Source: Chitinophaga sp. CF118 (GTDB taxonomy: Bacteria > Bacteroidota > Bacteroidia > Chitinophagales > Chitinophagaceae). From it: 64,000 bases of DNA. Under the pieces are notes generated by a model. It worked only from the letters and a program-made list of their open reading frames with translations. It was not told the DNA's origin and searched no databases. How positions within the stretch are numbered: position 1 is the first letter of the stretch; every line of letters starts with the position of its first letter. A program made the translations under genes and the position numbers. The stretch spans positions 186,001 to 250,000 of the forward strand of contig NZ_FOMK01000004.1 of the NCBI RefSeq assembly GCF_900112615.1, given 5' to 3'. Of the stretch, positions 1-8,289 are shown piece by piece.

Positions 1-302
1 AAGCGATTACGCTTTTTGATCAGGCTATAGCTATCGATGCAGAATGTGCATACGCGTATAACAACAAAGGTTATGTGTTAATGCGTCTGGGATATCTTTC
101 GCAGGCAAGAGAACTGATAACACAATCCCTTCAATACAACAAAGGCAATGCATATGCTTATCGCAATCTTGCCCTGTTATATTTACAGGAAAGAAATTTT
201 CATGCTGCTCAGCAAATGCTACTCAGTGCGCAGAAGTATGATTTTAAAGGTAAGTATGGCAGTGAAGTAGATGATCTGCTTAGGAGTATTAAATATAAAT
301 AA
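1..302 (+). CDS. TPR-repeat protein, C-terminal fragment
   Basis: The open frame runs in from the window edge (codons readable from base 3), so the gene is 5'-truncated; the GTG at 75 is internal, since TPR-like sequence continues upstream of it. The visible 99 or so residues hold tetratricopeptide helices: the pattern A-x-A-Y-N-N-K-G-Y, a following AYAYRNLALLY and AAQQMLLSAQKYD. TPR units form protein-protein interaction scaffolds. No enzymatic domain is visible in this part and the N-terminal domain is outside the window, so the function is unknown. It converges on the SusD gene, with an inverted repeat between them. Confidence 0.75.
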   Translation, partial: AITLFDQAIAIDAECAYAYNNKGYVLMRLGYLSQARELITQSLQYNKGNAYAYRNLALLYLQERNFHAAQQMLLSAQKYDFKGKYGSEVDDLLRSIKYK

Positions 303-389
303 GATTATTATCCTGTAAAATGCAGGCTCTTTAAATACCACAGAAATGTTTCGTAATTGTGCAGTGAAAATATGATAGCCGGTGTAAAA

Positions 390-439
390 TTTTACAGCCT
401 GTACCAATAAGCTCTCGCTCAATGATACAGGCTGTAAAA
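390..439. terminator. 14-bp inverted repeat between convergent genes
   Basis: TTTTACAGCCTGTA at 390-403 is perfectly repeated in reverse complement at 426-439, with a 22-nt loop. It lies between the ends of the TPR gene and the SusD gene. The U-rich tract expected after an intrinsic terminator is only present as the AAAA/TTTT ends of the stem, so a terminator role on either strand is inferred. Confidence 0.45.
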
Positions 440-457
440 AAATAAGAAACGTTAAAA

Positions 458-2137
458 TCAGAAATTAGGATTCTTAGTTGCTGCACTGCCTTCACCTGCA
501 GGATTTATATCCACTTCATCGGCAGGAACATCCCAGTAATCCAGGAAGTCATAATTGATAGTAACATTTGTATTTACATCGCCGGCAGAAGTCAGGAAAG
601 TATTGCCATAACTACCACCACCATTATCAATGTCATATGTCCAGCCCCATCTCCTGCTATCATAAAAAGATAATCCTCTGAAAACAAGCGCTACTCTTCT
701 TTCTTTTACCAGTTCTGTAAGTGCCCCGGCCTCATTCAAACCGGTGCCAGAAACAGCTGCTACACCGGCACCCAAATAGGTTCTTACAGCATCTACATAA
801 GCCAGGCCGGCATCGGTATTACCCAATCTTATATTAGCTTCTGCCAGCATTAATTCATTTTCTTCATAACTTCCGGCAATAAAGAGTTCATATGCCCCTA
901 CGGCTTTACTACCATACACATATACACCGCTTTGTCCGTTACCACCATCTATGATGCTGTAACGCGTACCAAAAGTAATATCATCCAGGTAAGTAGTAGC
1001 GGTATTAAAATTGTTGCTCATGCGCTTATCACCACTTTCAAAGTTCTGCACAAAACGCTCACTTAATCTAAACGTAGAAGAAGTATTCACATTTGTTGTT
1101 AAGGCAGCCGCCGTACCTCCTGCTGCTGTAAAGAAGCCATTGGCAGCAGCGCTTCTTCCGGTAAATACATAATCTCCTTTTTTGATACCATTTGTAGCCA
1201 ATGTTAATACACTGGTCCAATCCGCAGCAGTCATGGTAGCAGTGGAGGACTTGGTGATTGTTGCAGCAGGATTACCATTTACAAAAGGCGCCAGCTTATT
1301 CACCAGGATATTCCTGGCAAGCATGGTATTGATATTCCTGATCCACATATCGGTTGTTAGCACACCACCATTTCCTACCTGGCAAAAAGAAGGGATTAGT
1401 TGTCCTAAAACGGTGCTGTAATCTGTTGCACTGGAAATTCCTGTGCCCAGGATATCAGCGGCTTTATTAAACCAGGTATTTGATTCTGCAATGATGGAAT
1501 CCTTGATAAGATATTTGTTGCTGGCTGCGCCCGCTTCATTTACGATCAGGCCTGAATAGTACATTGATCCTATGGAAGCATATGCGTATCCTTTCCACCA
1601 ATAACACCAGGCTTTGATTGTATTGGCCTTCGTAGTACCCTCTCCGGAAAAGGTGATATTATCTACAAGGCTTAATACCTTATTACAGGCACTGTTAAGC
1701 GCGTACATATTCAACCATTGGTAATAAAGCGGATTATAACCGGAGCCGGTCTGCGCCCGGGTATTGTTAGCCCTTAACTGGGTAATGTTGGATATACCTG
1801 TAGTGGTTTTCGAGTTATTGTCCAGGGTGTAATATTCAGGGATGCTGATTGTACTTATCAGCTGATTAGAAGCCTGTGCCCCCACTACATCAGCAAGGAG
1901 TTCACTGTATCCGTAAGGTAATGAGAAATAGCTGTTTCCCAGCCAGTCATCGCCGTTCTTGAAACCATTCACATACACTGCACCTACTGCAAGAGAGATG
2001 ATCCCTGATTCGGAATTTACATTTTCCCCTTCCGTAGGCAAATTCGGGTTTCCTACGTTCAGATCTTTTTTACACGCAGTTCCACTCAGTAAAAGAGCAA
2101 CACTCAAAATTGATAAAATATATTTATGCTTATTCAT
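458..2137 (-). CDS. SusD/RagB family outer-membrane lipoprotein
   Basis: This 559-residue protein starts with a lipoprotein signal peptide whose lipobox is LSGTAC, giving lipidated Cys22. The body has the SusD-type TPR-like pattern, including the C-terminal stretches ENELMLAEANIRLG, VDAVRTYLGAG and ELVKERRVALVFRGLSFYDSRRWGW that are typical of RagB/SusD. SusD proteins cap the SusC channel on the cell surface and bind the nutrient, usually a glycan or peptide. It lies 23 bp downstream of the SusC gene on the same strand, so the two are co-transcribed. No glycosidase, sigma or anti-sigma gene sits beside the pair, so the substrate cannot be guessed. Confidence 0.92.
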   Translation of the reverse strand: MNKHKYILSILSVALLLSGTACKKDLNVGNPNLPTEGENVNSESGIISLAVGAVYVNGFKNGDDWLGNSYFSLPYGYSELLADVVGAQASNQLISTISIPEYYTLDNNSKTTTGISNITQLRANNTRAQTGSGYNPLYYQWLNMYALNSACNKVLSLVDNITFSGEGTTKANTIKAWCYWWKGYAYASIGSMYYSGLIVNEAGAASNKYLIKDSIIAESNTWFNKAADILGTGISSATDYSTVLGQLIPSFCQVGNGGVLTTDMWIRNINTMLARNILVNKLAPFVNGNPAATITKSSTATMTAADWTSVLTLATNGIKKGDYVFTGRSAAANGFFTAAGGTAAALTTNVNTSSTFRLSERFVQNFESGDKRMSNNFNTATTYLDDITFGTRYSIIDGGNGQSGVYVYGSKAVGAYELFIAGSYEENELMLAEANIRLGNTDAGLAYVDAVRTYLGAGVAAVSGTGLNEAGALTELVKERRVALVFRGLSFYDSRRWGWTYDIDNGGGSYGNTFLTSAGDVNTNVTINYDFLDYWDVPADEVDINPAGEGSAATKNPNF

Positions 2138-2160
2138 GGCTTTCTTTTTTTAATAAAAAA

Positions 2161-5100
2161 TTATAATCCCACATTTAAACCTATCATGTAAGATTTCATG
2201 TTCGGCATTGTACTATGATCCACTCCTCTGTCGAAAGAAGAATTCACAGCACCGGAACTTGCTTCAGGATCGAAACCGGTATATTTTGTTACAGTCAGGA
2301 TATTCCTTCCTGTAAATACGAGTTGCAGTTTTTTGAAGTATCTGATGTTCATCACTTTTGCCAGGTCAAATCCGACAGAAACATTTCTCAATCTTAAGAA
2401 AGAAGCATCTTCATAGAAATAATCTTTTGTGGCATTATTACCTGGTCCATACAGGCTACCCCAGGAACTGGAGTAAGCACTTCCATAATATGCAGTATAC
2501 GCAGCTGTTGTTCCGTTAATGGTTACCGGTTTGGTAAAATCTCCATGAATACCATCGCGGTACATCCATTCTTTTGTCTGGTTGTACAGATGGGTGCCAT
2601 ATACCCAGTCAAACTGGAAAGAGAAAGTAAGAAAATCTTTGTAGGTAAATGCATTAATGAAGGATGCATTGAACTTGGGATTAGGATCACCGAATGCAGT
2701 AGCAGTTGAAGCAAACTGAATAGATCTGCTGGCGGTATCTACCACGCGGCCGTCTACAATCTGGTATTTGCCTGCGTCTGCAGGGGAAATATACTGGGCA
2801 CCTGTTTTATCAGTCTCACTTGTACTTGTTAATGCCTTATATCCGTATATCTGTCCTATTTTTTGTCCTGCGGTTAATACCAGTGCTGTGCTTCCTGCAA
2901 ATGAAGTGAGGATAATATCTGAACCACCGCTGATCTTATCTATCATAGAAGTTTGACGGCCGTAATTGGCTGTAAAGTCCCATGTAAAATCTTTGGAACG
3001 AAATACTGGCAGGTTTAACTGGAACTGCAATCCTTTGGACGACATATTGATGGCGTTATTCAGGATACCGGTAGAGCCGGAAGAGAGTGCAGAGCTAACT
3101 GTATAGATCACATTTTCGCTCTTACGTTTCCAGTAGGTAAAGGAACCATTAATAGCACTTAACCATTTGCCTCTTTTATTAACATCAAAGGTGAAATCAG
3201 TACCTGCTTCAAACTCTTTGGATACTTCCACCTGTAAAGCTGGATTCTGAGCAGTTACGGGTATTGAATATACCAGTCCGTCGCCGATAGTGCTCTGGTC
3301 CAAAGTAGGATATCTGTCAAATGGACCAGGCTGAATACCCGCTTCTCCATATGCTGCTCTTAATTTGAAGTAAGAAACAACATTTTCCAGCTTACCTCCC
3401 CAGAAGTTAAAGGAAGAAGGAAGGATGTAGCCATATGCGTGCGGGAAAGTAAAAGGTTTTGAACCGCTACCAAAAGCGGAAGACCAGTCACTTCTGAATC
3501 CTCCTGCTATACCACCATAATCACCGAAATCAATTTTCTGATTAAGCAGGTATCCGTAGGTGACAAATGTTTCATCATAATTTCCATTCGTCTTTGTAAC
3601 AGAAGAAATAGGAGCAACATGTACTTCTGATGCAGAAGATAAATTGATAGGAGATGTGAGTGGCAAACCTAAGCCATACACATCCTGTTCTTTATATTTA
3701 TTTTTACGATAGTCGAATGAAACCTGTGTACTGGTTTGAATAGGGAGATTGATATGAAAATCCTTCTGGAAATCAGTTTTGAAGTATGCGCTGGCCAGGA
3801 AATTCTGGAAAACAGTAGTGTAATTCCATTTATCTATTTCACCAGAACGATCGGCGGCAAAATTTCCTACCCATGTATCATAGTAAGTTGCATTTGCATT
3901 TTCTGTTTGATTGAGATAAGTCCAGGTGCTACCTTCAGTTCTGTACTGAAGACCATATTTGGCATCCAGCTCCAGGAAATGATTTACCTCATAGTTGGCA
4001 TTAAAACTCTGAACGATATCTACCTTATTATCCAGCCCACTTGCATATTGCTTTACGTAATAAGGATTAAAGGCATTGATACTAAGAAAATCAGCCGTCT
4101 GGTATGCAGGCGAATTGCCATCTGCCATTTTAGCTCCCAGGTCAAAGAAAGGAGAAGTATTTAAGAAATTATAAACACTGCTCAAATTACCTTTACGGTT
4201 ACCCTGGCCATATAAATACCCTCCGGCAGCACCCAGGCCGGGAACAAGTGTATTTTTGGTATAGATCAGTTGTGTAACTGATCTGAGTTTAAAGCCCTTA
4301 AATAACTGCGTTCCCAGGTTTGTAGTTAAGTTTGAACGGTCTACAGATCCGTTATGCATAATAGGGCTGACAGTATGGTTATTAGCAACTGAAATATTAA
4401 AATCACTCTTATCTGTCCCGCCAGAAAAATTGATATTATTATTAAGAGTAGTTCCTGTTTTAAATACCTGCTTAAAGTGATCGTAGTATTTCAGGTTAGC
4501 ATTATAAGATTTATTAGCAATATTGCGGGGATCCAATATTCCATAACGGGTAGCACCGCCATAAGCATAAGAGATGCCTTCAATGGAGCCAAGATCATCA
4601 TAGGCTAAAATGTTTCCTGAAGCATCTACAATATTATTATTGGCATCTGTTAAATAAGGATGCTTGTTTGCCTTTGTTACATTACCACTGTTGATATATT
4701 CACTGGTTGTATAACTGGAAGAAAAGTTGACAGCCAGAGGGCCCATTTTTCCTTTTTTAGTAAAGATCTGCATTACCCCATTGGCACCCTGTGCACCATA
4801 CAGAGAGGCAGATGCAGCACCTTGTACTACTTCTATTCTTTCCACATTACTCAAATCAAGAGAGTTCATATCTGTGGTAGAAAGCTGCACACCATCCAGC
4901 ATGATTAGTGGTTTGGTACCATTCTGCACTGTATTAACACCCCTGAGCAGAATGTTTACGGGATCTCCGGGATTACCACTAATAGACGTTATCTGGGCTC
5001 CTGGAATTTTACCGATCAATGCCTGGTCTATAGAAGTAGAAGCTCCTGACGTTAGTTTTTCTGCATTAACAGATTCTACGGAGATACCTAGTTTTCTTTT

Positions 5101-5445
5101 GCTGGTAGCTGTACCAACACCAGTTACTACTATTTCTGAGAGTAGTTTTTTATCTATACCAAGTTGAATGTGCATAACAGATCCACTCACTGTTACTTCT
5201 TTTGTTTCAAAACCAATTCCTGAAATAATGAGGACTTTCCCTTTTTCAACATTAATACTAAAGGTTCCTTCACCATCGGTTACGGCTCCTCCTCCTCCTT
5301 TAATTTTAATGCTTGCTCCCGGAACGGGCGCTCCTGATTCATCCTTCACTGTTCCGGTAATTTTTGGCGTGGTCTGTGCCATTAACGAACAAGTGAATGC
5401 ATGGCAAAGCAATACCATGAAGCATAATAAGCTGTGGATTCGCAT
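2161..5445 (-). CDS. SusC/RagA family TonB-linked outer-membrane transporter
   Basis: The 1094-residue protein has a signal peptide ending near SLMAQ, then a CarboxypepD_reg-like beta-sandwich (about 30-110: ITGTVKDESGAPVPGASI), a plug domain (about 115-230: ALIGKIPGAQI, LIMLDGVQL, IEVVQGAASASLYGAQGANGVMQI) and a large TonB-dependent beta-barrel to the C-terminus. It imports nutrients across the outer membrane with energy from TonB-ExbBD, working with the SusD lipoprotein just downstream. There is no N-terminal STN domain, so it is not expected to signal to an anti-sigma factor. The length is normal for the family. Its upstream region is long (about 650 bp) and contains hairpins and tandem repeats. 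Confidence 0.93.
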   Translation of the reverse strand: MRIHSLLCFMVLLCHAFTCSLMAQTTPKITGTVKDESGAPVPGASIKIKGGGGAVTDGEGTFSINVEKGKVLIISGIGFETKEVTVSGSVMHIQLGIDKKLLSEIVVTGVGTATSKRKLGISVESVNAEKLTSGASTSIDQALIGKIPGAQITSISGNPGDPVNILLRGVNTVQNGTKPLIMLDGVQLSTTDMNSLDLSNVERIEVVQGAASASLYGAQGANGVMQIFTKKGKMGPLAVNFSSSYTTSEYINSGNVTKANKHPYLTDANNNIVDASGNILAYDDLGSIEGISYAYGGATRYGILDPRNIANKSYNANLKYYDHFKQVFKTGTTLNNNINFSGGTDKSDFNISVANNHTVSPIMHNGSVDRSNLTTNLGTQLFKGFKLRSVTQLIYTKNTLVPGLGAAGGYLYGQGNRKGNLSSVYNFLNTSPFFDLGAKMADGNSPAYQTADFLSINAFNPYYVKQYASGLDNKVDIVQSFNANYEVNHFLELDAKYGLQYRTEGSTWTYLNQTENANATYYDTWVGNFAADRSGEIDKWNYTTVFQNFLASAYFKTDFQKDFHINLPIQTSTQVSFDYRKNKYKEQDVYGLGLPLTSPINLSSASEVHVAPISSVTKTNGNYDETFVTYGYLLNQKIDFGDYGGIAGGFRSDWSSAFGSGSKPFTFPHAYGYILPSSFNFWGGKLENVVSYFKLRAAYGEAGIQPGPFDRYPTLDQSTIGDGLVYSIPVTAQNPALQVEVSKEFEAGTDFTFDVNKRGKWLSAINGSFTYWKRKSENVIYTVSSALSSGSTGILNNAINMSSKGLQFQLNLPVFRSKDFTWDFTANYGRQTSMIDKISGGSDIILTSFAGSTALVLTAGQKIGQIYGYKALTSTSETDKTGAQYISPADAGKYQIVDGRVVDTASRSIQFASTATAFGDPNPKFNASFINAFTYKDFLTFSFQFDWVYGTHLYNQTKEWMYRDGIHGDFTKPVTINGTTAAYTAYYGSAYSSSWGSLYGPGNNATKDYFYEDASFLRLRNVSVGFDLAKVMNIRYFKKLQLVFTGRNILTVTKYTGFDPEASSGAVNSSFDRGVDHSTMPNMKSYMIGLNVGL

Positions 5446-5492
5446 AATTCTGTTTTAAAATGACTAATAAATATGTCGCATAAAAAAGCCAG

Positions 5493-5518
5493 CCGGTAGA
5501 ATTATGATTTCTACCCGG
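5493..5518 (-). promoter_or_regulatory. Hairpin in the SusC leader
   Basis: CCGGTAGAA (5493-5501) pairs with TTCTACCCGG (5509-5518) around a 7-nt loop, with one bulged C. It lies about 50-75 bases upstream of the SusC start codon, so it would be in the 5' untranslated RNA. A regulatory role is inferred from position only. Confidence 0.4.
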
Positions 5519-5562
5519 TACAAACTTCTTTACCAGTTATATCAATAGACAGGTCATTCCGG

Positions 5563-5579
5563 TATGTACATCGTACATA
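5563..5579. promoter_or_regulatory. 17-bp palindrome, candidate operator
   Basis: TATGTAC, three spacer bases, then GTACATA: a perfect 7+7 inverted repeat about 120 bases upstream of the SusC start. The size and symmetry suit a dimeric repressor or activator site, but no regulator is identified. Confidence 0.35.
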
Positions 5580-5730
5580 GCAGACTGTCGGGCAAGTGAA
5601 TTCCGCCATAACAAACAATGGAGATCGATAAATAACCGGAAGAATTAAAGACTCTAAGGCACCTTATAGGAAGTAAAGCTCCACACAAAAGCAATTAACC
5701 AACTGCTTGCAACGATACATGCAAGTCATA

Positions 5731-5990
5731 TTTATCACAATAAAGTCAGCCCGATGATTATGGTTGTTCTGATAATTAAATCTTGTTGTTTAGTTTAGAT
5801 TTTTTATTTCAAAATAAAGTTACCCTTGAAATTGGCTGTGCTGATTGTTAAATCTTGTTGTTCAATTTGGATTATTTTATTTCACAATAAAGGCCATGAC
5901 AATTGGCTGGTTCTGTTCAATTAAATCTTGTTGTTCACTACTTATCCCAATAAAGCTCGTCTACGATTTAGCTAGTTTTCTAGATTTTGG
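5731..5990. repeat. 72-bp imperfect tandem repeat, three copies plus a partial one
   Basis: The 15-mer TTAAATCTTGTTGTT occurs at 5776, 5848 and 5921, spaced 72 and 73 bases apart. A second block, AATAAAG preceded by a TTAT/TTTC stretch, occurs in phase at about 5739, 5813, 5886 and 5948, and AATTGGCTG is shared by the second and third copies. The array lies between the lipid operon's last gene and the SusC gene, outside any gene. Conserved blocks alternate with drifted sequence, as in an old tandem duplication. Confidence 0.75.
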
Positions 5991-6101
5991 TCTTTCTTTC
6001 TCGTCTATTAATATAAATATATATACTTTTCAAGTATTCTCATAACTTTTATAGTAAAACAAGCAAAAAAAATAAACATATTATTTAATACTATATAATA
6101 T

Positions 6102-7037
6102 CTATTTTGTATTAATCAACTTATACAGGTGCATGGTGAATCTGTTACAAATGGGACTGACCATTAGCACCCGCCTGTAAAAAATAATGGTAATGATAGC
6201 ACAGATAATACCGGCAGCAACATCCAATATGTAGTGGTGACTGTTATAGATAGCAGAAAACCAGATTCCCACAGCAATTACGCCAAACACTACCTGGAAA
6301 AACACATTAGCGTGTTTCCTTGCATAATACAACACAATGAGTGGGTAAGCAGAATGCAGTGATGGCATGGCCGCAAATACATTAGAACTCTTGGAATACA
6401 ATGAACCGAATACGTCTATGTTCAGATACTGATCAAAACGTAATAGTCCGGCCGAATTACCTGGTGTGTGGGCAATAAATTCAAATCCATGCAGCTGGAT
6501 ATACCAGGGTGGCGCTGCAGGGTAAATATAATACAGAACAAACCCAATGAGATTAACCAGTAAAAAAGAAATGGCAAAGTGAAGGAATGCAAGGGTATCC
6601 TTGTAGAACAAATAACCCGCAAAAAGCAGTGGAACTGGTACCCAGCACAAATAGAATATGCCAGACATTACATCCAGCCAGGTGTATTTATGCAATAACC
6701 AGTATTCATTCGGAGTTACTTTCACCCCATTTACAAGTACCCCGAAAATGGATTTCTCTGTTTCATAAAGGTCCCTGATATGTACTGTATTGAACAGGTA
6801 ATTAGGGAAGGCTTTCATGTAATCAAACAGGATCCAGTATACAATGAAGATAGAGAAGCCTGTAATGAGCCGCCGCGTGGGCCATGAAAAATAATAACAG
6901 CTATTGAAGATAACCACAAGCCATAACTGGTCGGTTTTGAAGCCAACCAGCCAGGCTGATAGCAACAGGTAGGCAATACTTATTGAGGTTGTAAATAATA
7001 ATGTCTTTATATCGAAAAGCCTCTTATTAGTCGTCAT
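6102..7037 (-). CDS. PAP2/AUR1-like membrane synthase, candidate inositol phosphorylceramide synthase
   Basis: This is a polytopic membrane protein of 311 residues from the ATG chosen here; a GTG 24 bases upstream would give a 4-base overlap with the preceding gene and remains possible. The PAP2 signature is clear: YPAAPPW at about 172-178, PSLHSAY at 225-231 and HHYILD at 267-272, supplying the catalytic histidines and aspartate. PAP2_3/AUR1 proteins transfer a phospho-headgroup between lipids; the fungal members make inositol phosphorylceramide. As the last gene of an operon holding ceramide and phosphatidylinositol-type genes, the likely job is moving phosphoinositol onto ceramide. A plain lipid phosphatase is the alternative. 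Confidence 0.75.
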   Translation of the reverse strand: MTTNKRLFDIKTLLFTTSISIAYLLLSAWLVGFKTDQLWLVVIFNSCYYFSWPTRRLITGFSIFIVYWILFDYMKAFPNYLFNTVHIRDLYETEKSIFGVLVNGVKVTPNEYWLLHKYTWLDVMSGIFYLCWVPVPLLFAGYLFYKDTLAFLHFAISFLLVNLIGFVLYYIYPAAPPWYIQLHGFEFIAHTPGNSAGLLRFDQYLNIDVFGSLYSKSSNVFAAMPSLHSAYPLIVLYYARKHANVFFQVVFGVIAVGIWFSAIYNSHHYILDVAAGIICAIITIIFYRRVLMVSPICNRFTMHLYKLINTK

Positions 7038-7057
7038 ACGTTCTTTTTTCCGCAGGA

Positions 7058-8275
7058 TCACGGCTTAAACTGCTCCTTTATTTCTTTACCACTAACAGGG
7101 TCTATTCCCTTCATCTCTATATACACTACATTCGGAAACCAGAAAGTACCACCTTCTATCTGCAGGTAAATACGGCTCAGAATAGCCATTGTATTATTGA
7201 TCTTCGTATAGATATGATAATCCCCGGTGGCAGATTTCATCAGGAACATTTGTTTTTTTGTATAGGCTACGGAACGGATATCATATTTTTCGTTTCCGAG
7301 TGACTTTACTTTTATACCGTAGGCAAATTTACGCTGTATATAGTTAAGATCTTTCTTCTCTCCACCGTCTGCATACCGTATCCAGTAAACATTCACCGGA
7401 TCATCCTTATCCAATGTACCATCCTTCTGAATGTTCAGATCATAAATGATAGTATTAATGTTAGGTGTACGCTGCATATAGAACAACATATGAGGTACGT
7501 TATTCGGTACCGGGAAAGCTGGTTCTTCACCAGGCCGGCCAGCAAAGGTAAGCAGGGGGATCCCGAGGATCAATACACCAGCTGATAATGCTTTTTTAGC
7601 ATCCAGTAACCGACCAATAGCAGTGATATTAGTTAATACCGCCATGATGAATAACGGGAAGGTAAAGATGGAAATGGTCTCAAATATATGAAACGGAATA
7701 CCGGGAACGAACAGTTTATAATCCCCTCCTATGTAGTGCGCGGTAATGCCACAGGTAATGGCCGATATAGAGATGATCACCACTCTTTCCGGACGTTGCA
7801 TTAAACCGCCCTTACACTCTATTCCCAATCCTTCTGCACGCGCCCTTGTATAACTTACCATCATAGAGCCAATCAGCGCTATAAAGGCAAATATGGAGCT
7901 CAGAAAATAATGATGACCGATGAGGTAATAACATATGCCAAAGAATAATACCATTTCGCTGTAACGGTCCAGCACAGAGTCAAACAGGGCACCAAAACGG
8001 GACCCCATATTACCTAATCTGGCTACCTGCCCGTCCAGCATATCAAATAAGCCTGCAAATAAAGTAAGAGCTCCCGCCCAACCAACATAAGACAGATCTC
8101 CACGATTCCCCTCTTCTACCCCGGCCACAAAAATTATGACTACTCCTATATTTAATGCGAAGCCAATAAGGGTCACAGCATTGGGCGTAAGTCCCAGCTT
8201 AATCAACCCCTTTACAAGGGGATTGATCACCAGGTAAATAAGCTGCTGTAATTTATCTCTCCATTTCTTGTTCAT
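7058..8275 (-). CDS. CDP-alcohol phosphatidyltransferase with C-terminal extension, candidate phosphatidylinositol-phosphate synthase
   Basis: The N-terminal ~245 residues are a membrane CDP-alcohol phosphatidyltransferase with a perfect signature: D78-x2-D81-G82-x2-A85-R86-x8-G95-x3-D99-x3-D103. These enzymes join a CDP-activated lipid to an alcohol; with an inositol-phosphate synthase gene in the same operon, inositol 3-phosphate is the likely acceptor. Residues about 250-405 form an extra soluble domain (TIIYDLNIQKDGTLD, NVYWIRYADGG) that resembles free-standing DUF4833 proteins as I remember them. The gene overlaps the PAP2-gene region at its 3' end and begins 14 bp after the DUF5686 gene. 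The fusion is the odd point; the enzyme family is certain, the acceptor inferred. Confidence 0.85.
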   Translation of the reverse strand: MNKKWRDKLQQLIYLVINPLVKGLIKLGLTPNAVTLIGFALNIGVVIIFVAGVEEGNRGDLSYVGWAGALTLFAGLFDMLDGQVARLGNMGSRFGALFDSVLDRYSEMVLFFGICYYLIGHHYFLSSIFAFIALIGSMMVSYTRARAEGLGIECKGGLMQRPERVVIISISAITCGITAHYIGGDYKLFVPGIPFHIFETISIFTFPLFIMAVLTNITAIGRLLDAKKALSAGVLILGIPLLTFAGRPGEEPAFPVPNNVPHMLFYMQRTPNINTIIYDLNIQKDGTLDKDDPVNVYWIRYADGGEKKDLNYIQRKFAYGIKVKSLGNEKYDIRSVAYTKKQMFLMKSATGDYHIYTKINNTMAILSRIYLQIEGGTFWFPNVVYIEMKGIDPVSGKEIKEQFKP

Positions 8276-8289
8276 GCTCAGTTACTATT

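Larger units (their letters stand above)
5446..6101. other. 656-bp gene-free leader/intergenic region
   Basis: AT-rich stretch between the end of the lipid operon and the start of the SusC gene. It holds a hairpin near the SusC start, a 17-bp palindrome and a tandem repeat (listed separately). No convincing ORF or RNA gene is seen, and no clean TAnnTTTG promoter for SusC could be found by eye. Confidence 0.7.

Noticed and set aside
4660..5458. Rightward ORFs opposite the SusC gene
   Set aside because: They lie antisense to strongly conserved SusC plug sequence and are shadows of it.
5731..5990. Possible CRISPR array
   Set aside because: The 72-bp spacing and repeated blocks first suggest it, but the sequence between the blocks is also partly conserved, the repeats drift, and no cas gene is near. 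A tandem duplication explains it better.
5845..6045. Small rightward ORF (66 codons) in the SusC leader
   Set aside because: It is AT-rich, overlaps the tandem repeat, has no recognisable motif, start signal or homology by eye.
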